A stretch of 64,000 bases of DNA from Candidimonas nitroreducens. Lineage in GTDB: Bacteria; Pseudomonadota; Gammaproteobacteria; Burkholderiales; Burkholderiaceae_B. The notes beneath the pieces are model-generated. The model made no database searches. It had not been told where the DNA came from and saw only the letters and a list, made by a program, of their open reading frames with translations. Location: assembly GCF_002209565.1 (NCBI RefSeq), contig NZ_NJIH01000006.1:310001-374000 (forward strand), read 5' to 3'. Position numbers and translations under genes: made by a program. Every line of letters starts with the position of its first letter. Within the stretch, counting starts at the first letter, position 1. Below are positions 43,357 to 53,245 of the stretch, piece by piece.

Positions 43357-43538
43357 GAGAAAAGCCGTGGGATGTGCAAGAATTGCGTGTTGAGCGAAAT
43401 CGCGACGCAGCCGGCGGGCCGCCTGCCGCCGGTAAACAGCGCCGCACAGACAGAGCCACATAGCCGAATGGCCAAAGGAAGCAATTTTACGATGTTTGCG
43501 ACATGCCGGCCCAGCCGCCGCCGGGCGGGCGCCCCCCG

Positions 43539-44255
43539 ATGAGCCGCCAGCTCATACTGGATCTGCTGCCGCCGCCCCGGCCCACCCTGGAAAACTTCAT
43601 CGCCGCCGGGAATGGCGCCGCGCTGCAGGCTCTGCGCGAGCTGCAGCCGGGCCGCGCGGTCTATCTGTGGGGCCCGCCCGGCGCGGGGCGCACGCACTTG
43701 CTGCGCGCCCTGGGCGAAGCCCCCGACTGCCTGTATATCGGTGCCACGGACGACCCCGCGCCGCTGAACGAACTGGCCACGGGCGACGCCGCGCCGCCGC
43801 GGCTGGTGGCGGTGGACGACGTCGGCAGCCTCGGGCCCGCCGGGCAGGCGGCGGTCTTCGCGCTGTACAATCGCTGGCGCGCCGCTGCACACACTCCGCA
43901 GGCCTACGCCATGCTGGTGGCCGGCGAGCGGGCGCCCATGGCCATGCCGCTGCGCGAAGACCTGCGTACACGCCTGGGCTGGGATCTCAGCTTCCGCCTG
44001 GAATTGCTGTCCGACGACGAGCGTGCGGCGGCGCTAGCCAGCCGCGCGGCAGAGCGCGGGCTGCAGCTTTCGGCCGAAGTGCTGAACTGGGTATTGACCC
44101 ACTACGCGCGCGACATGGGTAAACTGACGGCGTTGCTCGACGCGCTCGACCGCTATTCCATGGAAAAACAGCGCGCCATCACGCTGCCCCTGCTGCGCGA
44201 ACTGCTGGCCGGCACCGCCGGCACAGTGTCCACGCACCCGGACACACCACTCTGA
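43539..44255 (+). CDS. hda: DnaA regulatory inactivator Hda
   Basis: A 238-residue DnaA-like AAA+ protein. The N-terminal clamp-binding motif is QLILDLLPP; the P-loop region [15 protein letters not shown] has Arg in place of Lys, as is normal for Hda; [10 protein letters not shown] is the Walker B equivalent. It stimulates hydrolysis of DnaA-ATP together with the sliding clamp, limiting re-initiation. The start at 43539 (MSRQLILDL) places the clamp motif at the N terminus as expected. Confidence 0.92.
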   Translation: MSRQLILDLLPPPRPTLENFIAAGNGAALQALRELQPGRAVYLWGPPGAGRTHLLRALGEAPDCLYIGATDDPAPLNELATGDAAPPRLVAVDDVGSLGPAGQAAVFALYNRWRAAAHTPQAYAMLVAGERAPMAMPLREDLRTRLGWDLSFRLELLSDDERAAALASRAAERGLQLSAEVLNWVLTHYARDMGKLTALLDALDRYSMEKQRAITLPLLRELLAGTAGTVSTHPDTPL

Positions 44256-44264
44256 CACATCTAC

Positions 44265-45641
44265 ATGCTTGCAGAAACAATAAAAAACTTCGTCAGCCGG
44301 CTCTTCGCCGCTCCCGCAAAAGGGCCGCTGCGCCTGCCGCGCGACAAACACGGCATCGATCGCCGCAACGTCTCGCGGCACGCCATCAAGGTCTGCGAAG
44401 TGCTGCACCAGCATGGGTACGCCGCCTACATCGTCGGCGGCGCGGTGCGCGACCTGATCGTCGGCCTGCAGCCCAAAGACTTCGACGTGGCCACCAACGC
44501 CACGCCGGAACAGATCCGGCCGCTGTTCCGCCGCGCGCGCATCATAGGACGGCGCTTCCAGCTGGTACATGTGGTGTTCGGCCAGGAAATCATCGAGACC
44601 TCGACATTCCGCGCGCCCTCCAGCGCCGGCCAGGAAACCGACGAATACGGCCGCATCCTGCGCGACAACACCTTCGGCACGCACGAAGAAGATGCCGTGC
44701 GGCGCGACTTCACCGTCAATGCGTTGTACTACGACCCCATCAAGGAAGAAGTCATAGACTTCCACAACGGCGTCAGCGACCTGCGCAAGCGCATCGTGCG
44801 CATGATCGGCGACCCCGAAACACGCTACCGCGAAGACCCGGTGCGCATGCTGCGCGCGGTGCGCTTCGCCGCCAAGCTCAACGCCACCATAGACCCGGCC
44901 ACCAAAGAACCCATACGCAAGCTGGCCTCGCTGATCGAGAACGTGCCCGCCTCGCGCCTGTTCGACGAGATGCTCAAGCTGCTGACCTGCGGCCACGCCA
45001 TGGACTGCCTGCGCATGCTGCGCACGGCCGGCCTGCATCAGGGCCTGCTGCCCCTGATCGACCTGATCTTCGAAGAGTCGGGCGGCGAACAGTTCGTGGA
45101 ACTGGCGCTGGAACGCACCGACGCCCGGGTGCGGGCGGCCAAGACAGTGAGCCCGAGCTTCCTGTTCGCCGCGCTGCTCTGGAAGCTGGTGGACAAGCGC
45201 TGGCAGCAGACCATGGCCGCGGGCGAACACTCGCTGCAGGCGCTGACCCAGGCGGCCGACTCGGTCATGGAAGAGCAGACCCGCAAGCTCGCCATTCAGC
45301 GGCGCTACCAGTCCGATATGCGCGAGATCTGGTTCATGCAGCCGCGCTTCGAACGCGCCAGCGGCAAGGCCGTCTGGCGCATGCTCGACCAGCCGCGTTT
45401 CCGCGCGGCGGTCGACTTCCTGCAGCTGCGCGCCGAGGCGCACGAAGTCGACAGCGTGCAGGCCCAGTGGTGGATGGATCTGGCCAATGCCGACGATGGG
45501 CAGCGGGCCGAAATGATAGAAGCCCACATGCAGCAAAGCCGGCAGCAGCGCGGCTCGAACGGGCCGGCGCGGCGGCGCCGCCGCCCGCGGCGCAAACCGG
45601 GCCAGGAAGAAGGCGGCGCAGCAAACCCGGCCCAGGGCTAG
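44265..45641 (+). CDS. pcnB: Poly(A) polymerase PcnB
   Basis: A 458-residue nucleotidyltransferase with AYIVGGAVRDLIVGLQPKDFDVATNATP (active site aspartates), RRARIIGRRFQLVHVVFG and the RRDFTVNALYYD segment that separates poly(A) polymerases from CCA enzymes. The C terminus is Arg-rich. It polyadenylates RNA 3' ends and promotes decay. It starts 9 bases after hda. Confidence 0.95.
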   Translation: MLAETIKNFVSRLFAAPAKGPLRLPRDKHGIDRRNVSRHAIKVCEVLHQHGYAAYIVGGAVRDLIVGLQPKDFDVATNATPEQIRPLFRRARIIGRRFQLVHVVFGQEIIETSTFRAPSSAGQETDEYGRILRDNTFGTHEEDAVRRDFTVNALYYDPIKEEVIDFHNGVSDLRKRIVRMIGDPETRYREDPVRMLRAVRFAAKLNATIDPATKEPIRKLASLIENVPASRLFDEMLKLLTCGHAMDCLRMLRTAGLHQGLLPLIDLIFEESGGEQFVELALERTDARVRAAKTVSPSFLFAALLWKLVDKRWQQTMAAGEHSLQALTQAADSVMEEQTRKLAIQRRYQSDMREIWFMQPRFERASGKAVWRMLDQPRFRAAVDFLQLRAEAHEVDSVQAQWWMDLANADDGQRAEMIEAHMQQSRQQRGSNGPARRRRRPRRKPGQEEGGAANPAQG

Positions 45642-45645
45642 CCGC

Positions 45646-46119
45646 ATGACGCAGGCGTACATCGGGCTGGGGGCCAATCTGGGCGACGCCGGTGCGACAC
45701 TACGCCACGCCGCGGCCGACATCGCACGCATTCCGGGCGTAAGCGACCTGCGCCTGTCACCCTTCTACCGCAGCGCGCCGGTCGACTCCGGCGGCCCCGA
45801 CTACGTCAATGCCGTGGCGGCGCTGCGCACCTCGCTGGCGGCCCGGCAACTGCTGCGCGAACTGCAGCGCATCGAGCTGCAATACGGGCGCACCCGCCCC
45901 TACCGCAACGCCCCCCGCACACTGGACCTGGATCTGCTGCTGTATGGCAATGAACGTATCGCGGCGCCCGACCTGATCGTGCCGCATCCCCGCATGCACG
46001 AGCGTGCATTCGTGCTGGCGCCGCTGGCCGACCTGGAGCCGGGCCTGCGGCTGGCACAGGGCGCCTTGTCCGAGTTGCTGCGGCAATGCGCAAGCCAGGC
46101 CATTGAACGCCTGGATTAG
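45646..46119 (+). CDS. folK: 2-amino-4-hydroxy-6-hydroxymethyldihydropteridine pyrophosphokinase FolK
   Basis: A 157-residue HPPK with YIGLGANLGD at the N terminus, SPFYRSAPVD, YRNAPRTLDLDLLLYG (metal-binding aspartates) and VPHPRMHERAFVLAPL. It pyrophosphorylates the pterin precursor of folate. It follows pcnB by 4 bases; a hairpin terminator lies just after the gene. Confidence 0.96.
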   Translation: MTQAYIGLGANLGDAGATLRHAAADIARIPGVSDLRLSPFYRSAPVDSGGPDYVNAVAALRTSLAARQLLRELQRIELQYGRTRPYRNAPRTLDLDLLLYGNERIAAPDLIVPHPRMHERAFVLAPLADLEPGLRLAQGALSELLRQCASQAIERLD

Positions 46120-46138
46120 GCGACACGGTTCACGCAGC

Positions 46139-46158
46139 AAAGGGGCGGCACCCTTTTA
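46139..46158 (+). terminator. Short terminator after folK
   Basis: A stem AAAGGG/CCCTTT with a GCGGCA loop runs into TTTTACG, 20 bases past the folK stop. Confidence 0.5.
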
Positions 46159-46235
46159 CGTAAGCGGATGCCAAGGCGCGGCCGCACTCAAGGGCAGCCG
46201 ACGCACGCCAACCGCCGGCTCGCGCCTTTTGCCAT

Positions 46236-47333
46236 TCAGCTCTTGTCGGCTTTCAATATGTAGACGTCGTTCTCGGGTATTACGACGGTGACCTCGCCTA
46301 TGGGGAACTCCTGGGCGCTCTCTACCAATATTTTTTGCCCGTACACATCCACGCGATACTCGTAGTGGTCGCCGACATAGGCGATTTCATCGAGACGACC
46401 GGGCACCCTGTTGGCAACGGTACCGGGCGCCGCGGCGACGCCATCGCGGGGATGGAGTTCCAGCTTCTCGGCACGAATGCCGATGCGGACTTCGCCGTCG
46501 GCCGGCATTTCTTTGCCGGACGACACGCCAAAGCGCAGATTTTCCCCCACCTGCAGCACATGCAGGTCGGGCCGTTTGTCGACGACGCGCGCCGAAAAGA
46601 AGTTGCAGTGGCCGATGAAGTCGGCCACCCGCTCGGATACCGGATGCTCGTAGATGCGCTTGGGAGTATCGACCTGCAACATGTTGCCGGTACTCATGAC
46701 GGCGATGCGGTCGCTTAGCGACAGGGCCTCGGCCTGGTCGTGGGTGACGTAAATGGTCGTGACGCCGACCTCTTTCTGCAGCTTCTTCAGCCATATGCGC
46801 GCGCTGTCGCGCAGCTTGGCATCCAGATTCGACAGCGGCTCGTCCAACAGCAGCAAAGACGGCGAATACACCAGGGCGCGAGCCAGCGCCACACGCTGCT
46901 GCTGGCCGCCCGACAACTGGTGCGGATAGCGCTCGCGCTGCTCGAGCAGACCGACTTGTTCGAGCACGGAATCGATCAGGTTCGACTGCTTGGCCTTGCT
47001 GACCTTGCGCAGCTGCAGCGGCAGCGCGATGTTTTCCGCGACCGACATATGCGGCCACAGCGCGTATGACTGGAACACCATGCCCAGGTTGCGCTCTTCG
47101 GGCTGCAGGAATTTCCCCGTGGCGCCGTCGCAATACACCGTATTGCCTACACGGATGATGCCGCTGTCGGGCTTTTCGAGCCCCGCTATGCACGACAGCA
47201 TGGTCGTCTTGCCGCAACCGCTGGGCCCCAGCAGGGTGAAGAACTCGCCCTCGGCCACCGTGAAGCGGATGTCGCGCAGCGCCTCGTATTTGCCAAACCT
47301 TTTGCTGACGCCGTCTATCACCAGTTCATTCAT
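46236..47333 (-). CDS. ABC transporter ATP-binding protein (Fe3+/polyamine importer type)
   Basis: A 365-residue ATPase with Walker A GPSGCGKTTML, signature LSGGQQQRVALARAL, Walker B LLLLDEPLSNLDAKLR, the H-loop ITHDQAEA-like TIYVTHDQAEALSLS, and a C-terminal TOBE-like domain. It energises import through the permease encoded just upstream, whose gene it overlaps by 8 bases. The substrate (ferric iron, phosphonate-type or polyamine) is not decided by sequence. Confidence 0.93.
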   Translation of the reverse strand: MNELVIDGVSKRFGKYEALRDIRFTVAEGEFFTLLGPSGCGKTTMLSCIAGLEKPDSGIIRVGNTVYCDGATGKFLQPEERNLGMVFQSYALWPHMSVAENIALPLQLRKVSKAKQSNLIDSVLEQVGLLEQRERYPHQLSGGQQQRVALARALVYSPSLLLLDEPLSNLDAKLRDSARIWLKKLQKEVGVTTIYVTHDQAEALSLSDRIAVMSTGNMLQVDTPKRIYEHPVSERVADFIGHCNFFSARVVDKRPDLHVLQVGENLRFGVSSGKEMPADGEVRIGIRAEKLELHPRDGVAAAPGTVANRVPGRLDEIAYVGDHYEYRVDVYGQKILVESAQEFPIGEVTVVIPENDVYILKADKS

Positions 47334-49074
47334 TCGCGTTCACCTTAAGGACTTTCTTCGCAACCACCACGAACAACACGCAAATCAGGATCTGCACCAG
47401 GGACAGCGCCGCCACCGGGCCGGTATTGCCGTTCAGCCACATCTGCAGCATGGTCGTGCCGATGACCTGGTTGTCGGCGGATCCCAGGAAGATGGCCGGC
47501 GTAAATTCCTTGACCATCTGCACGAACAACAGCACGAAGGAAGCATACAGCCCGGGCACCAGCATGCGCAGCAGCACCCGCCGGAAGGTGAGCCACCAGT
47601 CGGCGCCTATGGTGCGGGCCGCGGCGTCGAGTTCGGTGCCGATCTGCATGACAATGGGCGCGATGGCGCCGAAAGCCATGGGAAATGCCCGGATGCCGAA
47701 GGCGATCATCAGGCCGATCAGGGTGCCGTTCAGCACCCGCATGCCAGGCACCAGGGCAAACATCCAGAAGAACCCCAGGCCCAGGATGATGCCCGGCACC
47801 ACCTGCGGAGCCAGGGCGACGAATTCCAGCGGCCCGGCCAGCACGAAGCGCGAACGCTTGGTGATGAGCACGACCAGGGTGGCAAGCAAGGTGGTTACCA
47901 CGCCGCCGATCAGGGCAATGACGATGCTGTACCAGATGGAGTCCACATACTGCTGAACCGCAAATACCGTCTGGAAATTGCTTAGCGTCAACACCTTGTA
48001 CGGGGCGATCAAAGGCGTAAGCACCTGCGTGAAGGCGCGTACCACCAGCCCCAGCATGGGCAGTATCGGGCCCAGCAGCAGGTACAGGGCCACAAAAGCG
48101 AAACCCACCCAGCGAATGGCGCCGAGATTCAGTGTGCTGCGGCGCGCCGCCTTGCCCCTGACGCTGATGAAGCGCTTGCCGTTCTTGAGAGCCAGATACT
48201 GGATGACCACCAGCACCGCCATTACGCACAGCACCAGCACCGATGCGGCGCCCAGCAGGCCGATATCCGGATGCGGATCCAGCAGGCCCTTGGTGTAGAT
48301 GAAGCTGGCGAAGAGTTCTATGTTGACCGGGCCGCCGTACAACAGCGGGATACTCAGGGTTTCGAGCGAAACACTGAATATCAAGAGCGCGGCATACAGC
48401 ACCGGGGGCCGGATCATGGGCAAGACCACCCGCCGCAACACCGTCCAGGGCCCGGCGCCGCAAGTGCGCGCGGCGCTTTCCAGCGACGAGTCCAGTTGAT
48501 GCATCGCCCCCGAGCAGTACAAGTAGCCGATGGGTACCAGGGCCACCGATTCGGTTACGGCCATGCCCATCAGCGTGTACAGGTTCCAGGGAGTGGTGCC
48601 GATCAAGGACTGGACGAAGATCGTGGCATACCCCGCCGGGCCATAGATGTAGACCCAGCTGAACGCCAGCACCAGCGGAGAAATATAGGTGGGCAGCAGC
48701 AGGCACGCATCCATCGCGCCCCTTAAAGGGACACGGGTGCGCACGATCACCACCGATGAAATAACCGCGATCACCAGGGCGATCACGGTGGTTGCCACGG
48801 CGAACGCAAAGCTGTTGAACGCCACTTGCCAGAACCCGGCCTCTTCAAACAGCCGCACGTAGTTCTGCAAGGTGAAATGCTGGCCGGCCTCATAGAGCGG
48901 CCGGTCGATGAAAGACTGATAAATAATGGGGAATATCGCGCCGATGACCAAAAAGACGACGACGATGAAAACCACACTCTGGATCCAGAACCCTTTGCCC
49001 CTGCCCAGAAAACGCCGATACGATATTCGGCCGTACGTTCCACCGGGCGCGCTATTTGCAATCGTGTCAGTCAC
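47326..49074 (-). CDS. ABC transporter permease, two fused halves (FbpB type)
   Basis: A 582-residue integral membrane protein with about twelve hydrophobic segments in two similar halves, each with an EAA-like loop (EAARTCGAGPWTVLRRVVLPMIRP near residue 200 and DAAARTIGADWWLTFRRVLLRMLVPG near residue 500). Duplicated permeases are typical of ferric-iron and related importers. It lies between the receptor and the ATPase genes. Confidence 0.92.
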   Translation of the reverse strand: MTDTIANSAPGGTYGRISYRRFLGRGKGFWIQSVVFIVVVFLVIGAIFPIIYQSFIDRPLYEAGQHFTLQNYVRLFEEAGFWQVAFNSFAFAVATTVIALVIAVISSVVIVRTRVPLRGAMDACLLLPTYISPLVLAFSWVYIYGPAGYATIFVQSLIGTTPWNLYTLMGMAVTESVALVPIGYLYCSGAMHQLDSSLESAARTCGAGPWTVLRRVVLPMIRPPVLYAALLIFSVSLETLSIPLLYGGPVNIELFASFIYTKGLLDPHPDIGLLGAASVLVLCVMAVLVVIQYLALKNGKRFISVRGKAARRSTLNLGAIRWVGFAFVALYLLLGPILPMLGLVVRAFTQVLTPLIAPYKVLTLSNFQTVFAVQQYVDSIWYSIVIALIGGVVTTLLATLVVLITKRSRFVLAGPLEFVALAPQVVPGIILGLGFFWMFALVPGMRVLNGTLIGLMIAFGIRAFPMAFGAIAPIVMQIGTELDAAARTIGADWWLTFRRVLLRMLVPGLYASFVLLFVQMVKEFTPAIFLGSADNQVIGTTMLQMWLNGNTGPVAALSLVQILICVLFVVVAKKVLKVNANE

Positions 49075-49124
49075 GCTGGCTCCCCATCGCTATCCTCATA
49101 CATGGCCGGCCCGGCGCAAGCTGC

Positions 49125-49166
49125 GCGGCCCGCAGCGGGCACCCATGGCGCCTCGCTGCGGGCCGC
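49125..49166 (-). repeat. 13-bp perfect stem-loop between receptor and permease genes
   Basis: GCGGCCCGCAGCG (49125-49137) pairs perfectly with CGCTGCGGGCCGC (49154-49166) in the 140-bp gap between the binding-protein and permease genes. Such hairpins often protect the upstream mRNA, allowing more receptor than permease to be made. Confidence 0.55.
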
Positions 49167-49214
49167 CGGCTTACGTATCGCCTGCGGCAAAATGGCCGGA
49201 CTCCGGTGCCGCCA

Positions 49215-50372
49215 TTACTTCAGATAACTCTTCCACTTCTGGGTAAGCTTCTGCGCGTCTTCCTTGGACACATCGTCGTAGCCGATGATGACCAGGTTCT
49301 TCTTGCCCAGCTTGGACTCGATGGACTCGTACGTGCGCGGCGCGGCCTTGGCGGGCAGGCCCGTGCGATATGGCGTGAAGCCGCCGTCGTACACGGCGAT
49401 CTGCCCGTCCTGCGACAGAATGTAGTCCAGCATCAGCTTGGCGGTGTTGGCTTGCGGCGCCGTCTTGGGTATGCCCATGCCGCGCAGGAACATCGGCGTG
49501 CCGTCCGAGATATAGCTCCAGCCCAGCAGGCCCGAACTCTTCTCGGCGTGGGGAATGATCACCGTGCTCGACACGAAATAGCCGACCAGGTCTTCGCCGG
49601 TCTGCAGCTTGTTCACCATGGGGCCCGACGAGCGCTCGGGCCGGGTCATCGACAGCAGCTTGCCCAAGGTGTCCCAGCCGTGCTCCGGATTGGCCTTCAG
49701 CCAGCTGTAGAAAATCGCGAAACCGAAGCTGACGGCGATGTCGTAAGTGGTGATCTTGCCCTGGAAGCGCTTGGGATCTTTAGTGACCAGCTCGAGCAGC
49801 TGGCCTATGCCTTGCGGCCGGTCTTTCTCGGACAGCAGCGCCGTGTTGTACCCCATCAGGATGGGGTCGGCCGAAAAGGTATACAGGTTCGGCATGGGCT
49901 CGGCAAAATCGGGCAGGTGGGCCACCTCGGGCGACTTGTAGTCGAGCAGCACCTGCTTCTTGGCCATGCGCACCCAGCTCGTCGGGTCGCCGGACACCAT
50001 CAGGCTGGCGGGCGAAGTGCCGGTCGCGGCTTCGCTGTAGTAGCGCTCGAAGACCTCGGCGCTGCTCAGGTTATTGGACTTGATGGTTTTGACCCAGGGG
50101 TATTTTTTCTGGAAACCCTTGAGTATGGGCGCCCAGTTGTAGGTGTCCATATTGGAATAAATAGTCAGGCCCGATTCTTTTTTCGAGGCCTCGACGATGG
50201 AATGGTAGTCGGACGGGTAATAAGACGGCAACGCGTCGTCGCTGCCTTTTGCCAGCACCAGGCCCGGGAACGGCAGTGTCGCTCCGGCAATCAGCGCGCT
50301 GCGCAGGAAGTCGCGCCGGCCGGTGCGCACGGCCATGCTGGAATTGGTTTTGTTTTTGCTAGGGGAATCCAC
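49215..50372 (-). CDS. ABC transporter extracellular solute-binding protein
   Basis: A 385-residue periplasmic protein with a Tat-type signal (GRRDFLRSALIAGATLPFPGLVLA) and a class II periplasmic-binding fold (GLTIYSNMDTYNWAPILKGFQKKYPW, LMVSGDPTSWVRMAKK, VSSTVIIPHAEKSSGLLGW). It starts at GTG 50372 after AGGAGACAAAA. It is the ligand receptor of the three-gene importer; the ligand is unresolved. Confidence 0.9.
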   Translation of the reverse strand: MDSPSKNKTNSSMAVRTGRRDFLRSALIAGATLPFPGLVLAKGSDDALPSYYPSDYHSIVEASKKESGLTIYSNMDTYNWAPILKGFQKKYPWVKTIKSNNLSSAEVFERYYSEAATGTSPASLMVSGDPTSWVRMAKKQVLLDYKSPEVAHLPDFAEPMPNLYTFSADPILMGYNTALLSEKDRPQGIGQLLELVTKDPKRFQGKITTYDIAVSFGFAIFYSWLKANPEHGWDTLGKLLSMTRPERSSGPMVNKLQTGEDLVGYFVSSTVIIPHAEKSSGLLGWSYISDGTPMFLRGMGIPKTAPQANTAKLMLDYILSQDGQIAVYDGGFTPYRTGLPAKAAPRTYESIESKLGKKNLVIIGYDDVSKEDAQKLTQKWKSYLK

Positions 50373-50873
50373 TTTTGTCTCCTGTAAAGGTCTAACAACA
50401 AGGTTCTAAGGGCGATCTCGGCCGCAATACACGGACTGGCGCCTGCTATGGATTGCGTGGCGCCAGCCGACATACTGCGCGGCGCGCGCCCACGCGGCCG
50501 GAGCGCATCGGTGATGCGCGGCCAGCCGGATCCGGCACAAAAAAAGCCCTTGACATAGCCAAGAGCCAGGATTGTTGCGTGTCGGATGCCACTACGTCTT
50601 TCGAGGCGATACATGCCAAAGTGCCGCGCAAAACAGCCGCCGCCGGGAAAACCGAGAGACGCACAGGTGTTCCGGTAGTGGCGATATGGCTGCGCGATTT
50701 CATTGACTAGGCCTCACGTCGTGTTGTGGCCTAATCATAAACCCATTTTCGTGCCAGCTCTCTTATTTGCTCCAATGTTTATACGGCTCCGCCGCCGCGC
50801 AGATCGGGGCGGCGCAGGCGCCGCGGCCCCGCGGGCCGAAGGCCTAGTGGAAAACCCCAGCTCCGGCCCTGCG
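50373..50873. other. 501-bp intergenic region, no convincing gene
   Basis: It should hold the importer promoter (minus). An inverted repeat CTGGCGCC/GGCGCCAG (50436-50443 with 50459-50466) lies about 65 bases before the receptor start, and another dyad with TAGGCC/GGCCTA ends is at 50708-50733. Either could be an operator. No clear terminator of the CoA-transferase operon was found. Confidence 0.5.
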
Positions 50874-52052
50874 TCAAACGGCCGCGGCCGCCCGCAGGTC
50901 GGCAACAGCCTGCTCGCCGTAGCCCAGCTCGGCCAGGATCGCCCCGGTGTGCTGGCCCAGCGCGGGAATGGGATCCATGCGCGCCGAAGCCGCATCCGGC
51001 ACACCCGGCGGCAACAGCGCGGGGATAGTGCCGGCCGGGGTACCGACCTCGACCCAGCGCTCCCGCGCCGCCAGTTGCGGATGGCTCCAGACTTCGGCCA
51101 TGCCGTTCATGCGCGCATTGGCGATCTTGGCGGCATCCAGGCGGGCCACGACCTGTTCGAGCGTAAGGCCCGCAAACACCTCCAGGATCAGCGCGCGCAA
51201 CTCGCCGCGCGCCTGCGAACGGCGCGAGTTCGAGGAAAAACGCGGGTCGGCCGCAAGTTCCGGACGCTGCAGCACCTGCTGGCAGAAAACCTGCCACTCC
51301 CTTTCGTTCTGCAGGCCGAGTATCACCGTGCCGCCATCGCCGGTGCCGAACGGGCCGTAGGGATAGATGGTGGCGTGCGCCGCGCCGCTGCGCGCCGGCG
51401 GGGGCGCCCCATCGAAGCTGTAATACATCGGATAGGACATCCACTCGGCCATGCTTTCGAGCATGGACACGTCGATACGCCGGCCCTGCCCGGTCTTGCC
51501 GCGCTGGATCAGGGCGGCCAGGATATTGCTGTAGGCATACATGCCGGCGGCAATGTCGGCGATGGAGCAGCCCGCCTTGGAGGGCTCGTCGGCCGTGCCG
51601 GTCACCGACAGGAAGCCCGATTCGCTCTGGATGAGCAGGTCGTAGGCCTTCTTGTCGCGATACGGGCCGTCTGCGCCATAGCCGGATATGTCGCAGACGA
51701 TCAGGCCCGGATGGCGCTCGTGCAAGGCATCGAAGGACAAGCCCAGGCGCGCGGCGGCGCCGGGGGCCAGGTTCTGCACCAGCACGTCGGCCTTGTCCAG
51801 CAAGCGCAGCATCACCTCGGCGGCCGCGTCGTGCTTGAGATCCAGCGTCAGGCTTTCCTTGGAACGGTTGACCCAGACGAAGTGCGACGACAGGCCGCGC
51901 ACGCGCTCGTCGTAGTCGCGCGCGAAGTCGCCGCTGCCGGGCCGCTCGATCTTGATGACGCGCGCGCCCAGATCGGCCAGCTGGCGGGTGCAGAAAGGCG
52001 CGGCGATCGCCTGTTCCAGGGTGACGACGGTGATGTCCTGCAAGGGCAGCAT
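50874..52052 (-). CDS. Class III (CaiB/BaiF) CoA-transferase
   Basis: A 392-residue CaiB/BaiF-family CoA-transferase: VVTLEQAIAAPFCTRQLADLGARVIKIERPGSGDFARDYD at the N terminus, VWVNRSKESLTLDLKHDA, and the catalytic aspartate in SIADIAAGMYAYSNIL. It moves CoA between carboxylic acids, possibly within the C5-dicarboxylate route suggested by the neighbouring lyase and hydratase; mesaconyl-CoA C1-C4 transferase belongs to this family. It follows the acyl-CoA dehydrogenase gene by 11 bases. The start at 52052 begins the conserved domain. Confidence 0.92.
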   Translation of the reverse strand: MLPLQDITVVTLEQAIAAPFCTRQLADLGARVIKIERPGSGDFARDYDERVRGLSSHFVWVNRSKESLTLDLKHDAAAEVMLRLLDKADVLVQNLAPGAAARLGLSFDALHERHPGLIVCDISGYGADGPYRDKKAYDLLIQSESGFLSVTGTADEPSKAGCSIADIAAGMYAYSNILAALIQRGKTGQGRRIDVSMLESMAEWMSYPMYYSFDGAPPPARSGAAHATIYPYGPFGTGDGGTVILGLQNEREWQVFCQQVLQRPELAADPRFSSNSRRSQARGELRALILEVFAGLTLEQVVARLDAAKIANARMNGMAEVWSHPQLAARERWVEVGTPAGTIPALLPPGVPDAASARMDPIPALGQHTGAILAELGYGEQAVADLRAAAAV

Positions 52053-52063
52053 GGGTTCCCCTT

Positions 52064-53224
52064 TCAAAAAGAGCGCGGCAGTCCCAGCACGTGCTGGGCG
52101 ATGTACGACAGTATCAGATTGGTGGAGATCGGCGCCACCTGGTAGAGGCGCGTCTCGCGGAATTTGCGTTCGACATCGTACTCGCAGGCAAAGCCGAAGC
52201 CGCCGTGGAACTGCAGGCAGGCATTGGCCGCTTCCCACGAGGCGTCGGCGGCCAGCATCTTGGCCATATTGGCCTGCGCCCCGCAGGGCTCGTGCGCGTC
52301 AAAGCGCGCGCAGGCGTCGAAGCGCATGAGGCTGGCGGCCTCGACATTGACGTAGGCGCGCGCGATGGGAAACTGCACCCCCTGGTTCTGGCCTATGGGG
52401 CGCCCGAACACGATGCGCTCATTGGCGTATTTGGTGACGCGGTCGACGAACCAATGGCCGTCGCCTATGCATTCTGCGGCGATCAGCGTGCGCTCGGCGT
52501 TGAGCCCGTCGAGGATGTAGCCAAAGCCCCTGCCCTCTTCGCCGATCAGGTTTTCTTCAGGGATTTCCAGGTTCTCGAAGAACAGCTCGTTGGTCTCGTG
52601 GTTGACCATATTGGGGATGGGACGCACAGTGAGCCCTTTGCCCACCGCCTCGCGCAGGTCGACCAGGAAGATCGACATGCCCTCGGACTTCCTGCGCACC
52701 TGATCCAGCGGCGTAGTGCGCGCCAGCAATATCATCAAGTCGGAATGCTGCACGCGCGAGATCCAGACCTTCTGGCCGTTGACCACGTAGCGGCCGTCTT
52801 TCTTGACGGCCACGGTCTTGATGCGCGTGGTGTCGGTACCGGTGGTGGGCTCGGTCACCCCCATGGACTGCAGGCGCAGTTCGCCGCTGGCGATGCGCGG
52901 CAGCCACTGTTTCTTCTGCGCCTCGGAGCCATGCCGCAGCAGCGTGCCCATGTTGTACATCTGGCCGTGGCAGGCGCCCGAATTGCCGCCGGCGCGGTTG
53001 ATCTCTTCCATGATGATCGAGGCCTCGGTCAGGCCCAGGCCCGAGCCGCCATATTCCTGCGGAATCAGCGCAGCCAGCCAGCCGGCGCGCGTCAGCGCAT
53101 CGACGAATTCGGCGGGATAGCCGCGCCGCGCATCGACCTCGCGGAAATATTCATCGGGAAACTCGGCGCACAGGTCGCGCACCGCATCGCGGATGTCCTG
53201 GTACTTTTCAGCAGGATTCGGCAT
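52064..53224 (-). CDS. Acyl-CoA dehydrogenase family protein
   Basis: A 386-residue flavoprotein with QEYGGSGLGLTEASIIMEEI, MGVTEPTTGTDTTRIKT (FAD contact region), GLNAERTLIAAECIG and CLQFHGGFGFACEYDVERKFRETRLYQ. Where many members have the catalytic glutamate (YEGT) this protein reads VAPIST; a glutamate in the GLNAER helix may serve instead, as in isovaleryl-CoA dehydrogenase. It probably desaturates a branched or dicarboxylic acyl-CoA. The start at 53224 follows GAGGA, and a long hairpin lies in its leader. Confidence 0.9.
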   Translation of the reverse strand: MPNPAEKYQDIRDAVRDLCAEFPDEYFREVDARRGYPAEFVDALTRAGWLAALIPQEYGGSGLGLTEASIIMEEINRAGGNSGACHGQMYNMGTLLRHGSEAQKKQWLPRIASGELRLQSMGVTEPTTGTDTTRIKTVAVKKDGRYVVNGQKVWISRVQHSDLMILLARTTPLDQVRRKSEGMSIFLVDLREAVGKGLTVRPIPNMVNHETNELFFENLEIPEENLIGEEGRGFGYILDGLNAERTLIAAECIGDGHWFVDRVTKYANERIVFGRPIGQNQGVQFPIARAYVNVEAASLMRFDACARFDAHEPCGAQANMAKMLAADASWEAANACLQFHGGFGFACEYDVERKFRETRLYQVAPISTNLILSYIAQHVLGLPRSF

Positions 53225-53245
53225 TCGGGATCCTCGTGGCGTCCA

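Noticed and set aside
50453-50710. An 85-codon plus-strand frame in the gap upstream of the ABC importer
   Set aside because: Low-complexity basic start, no good ribosome site and no family features; it spans likely regulatory dyads.
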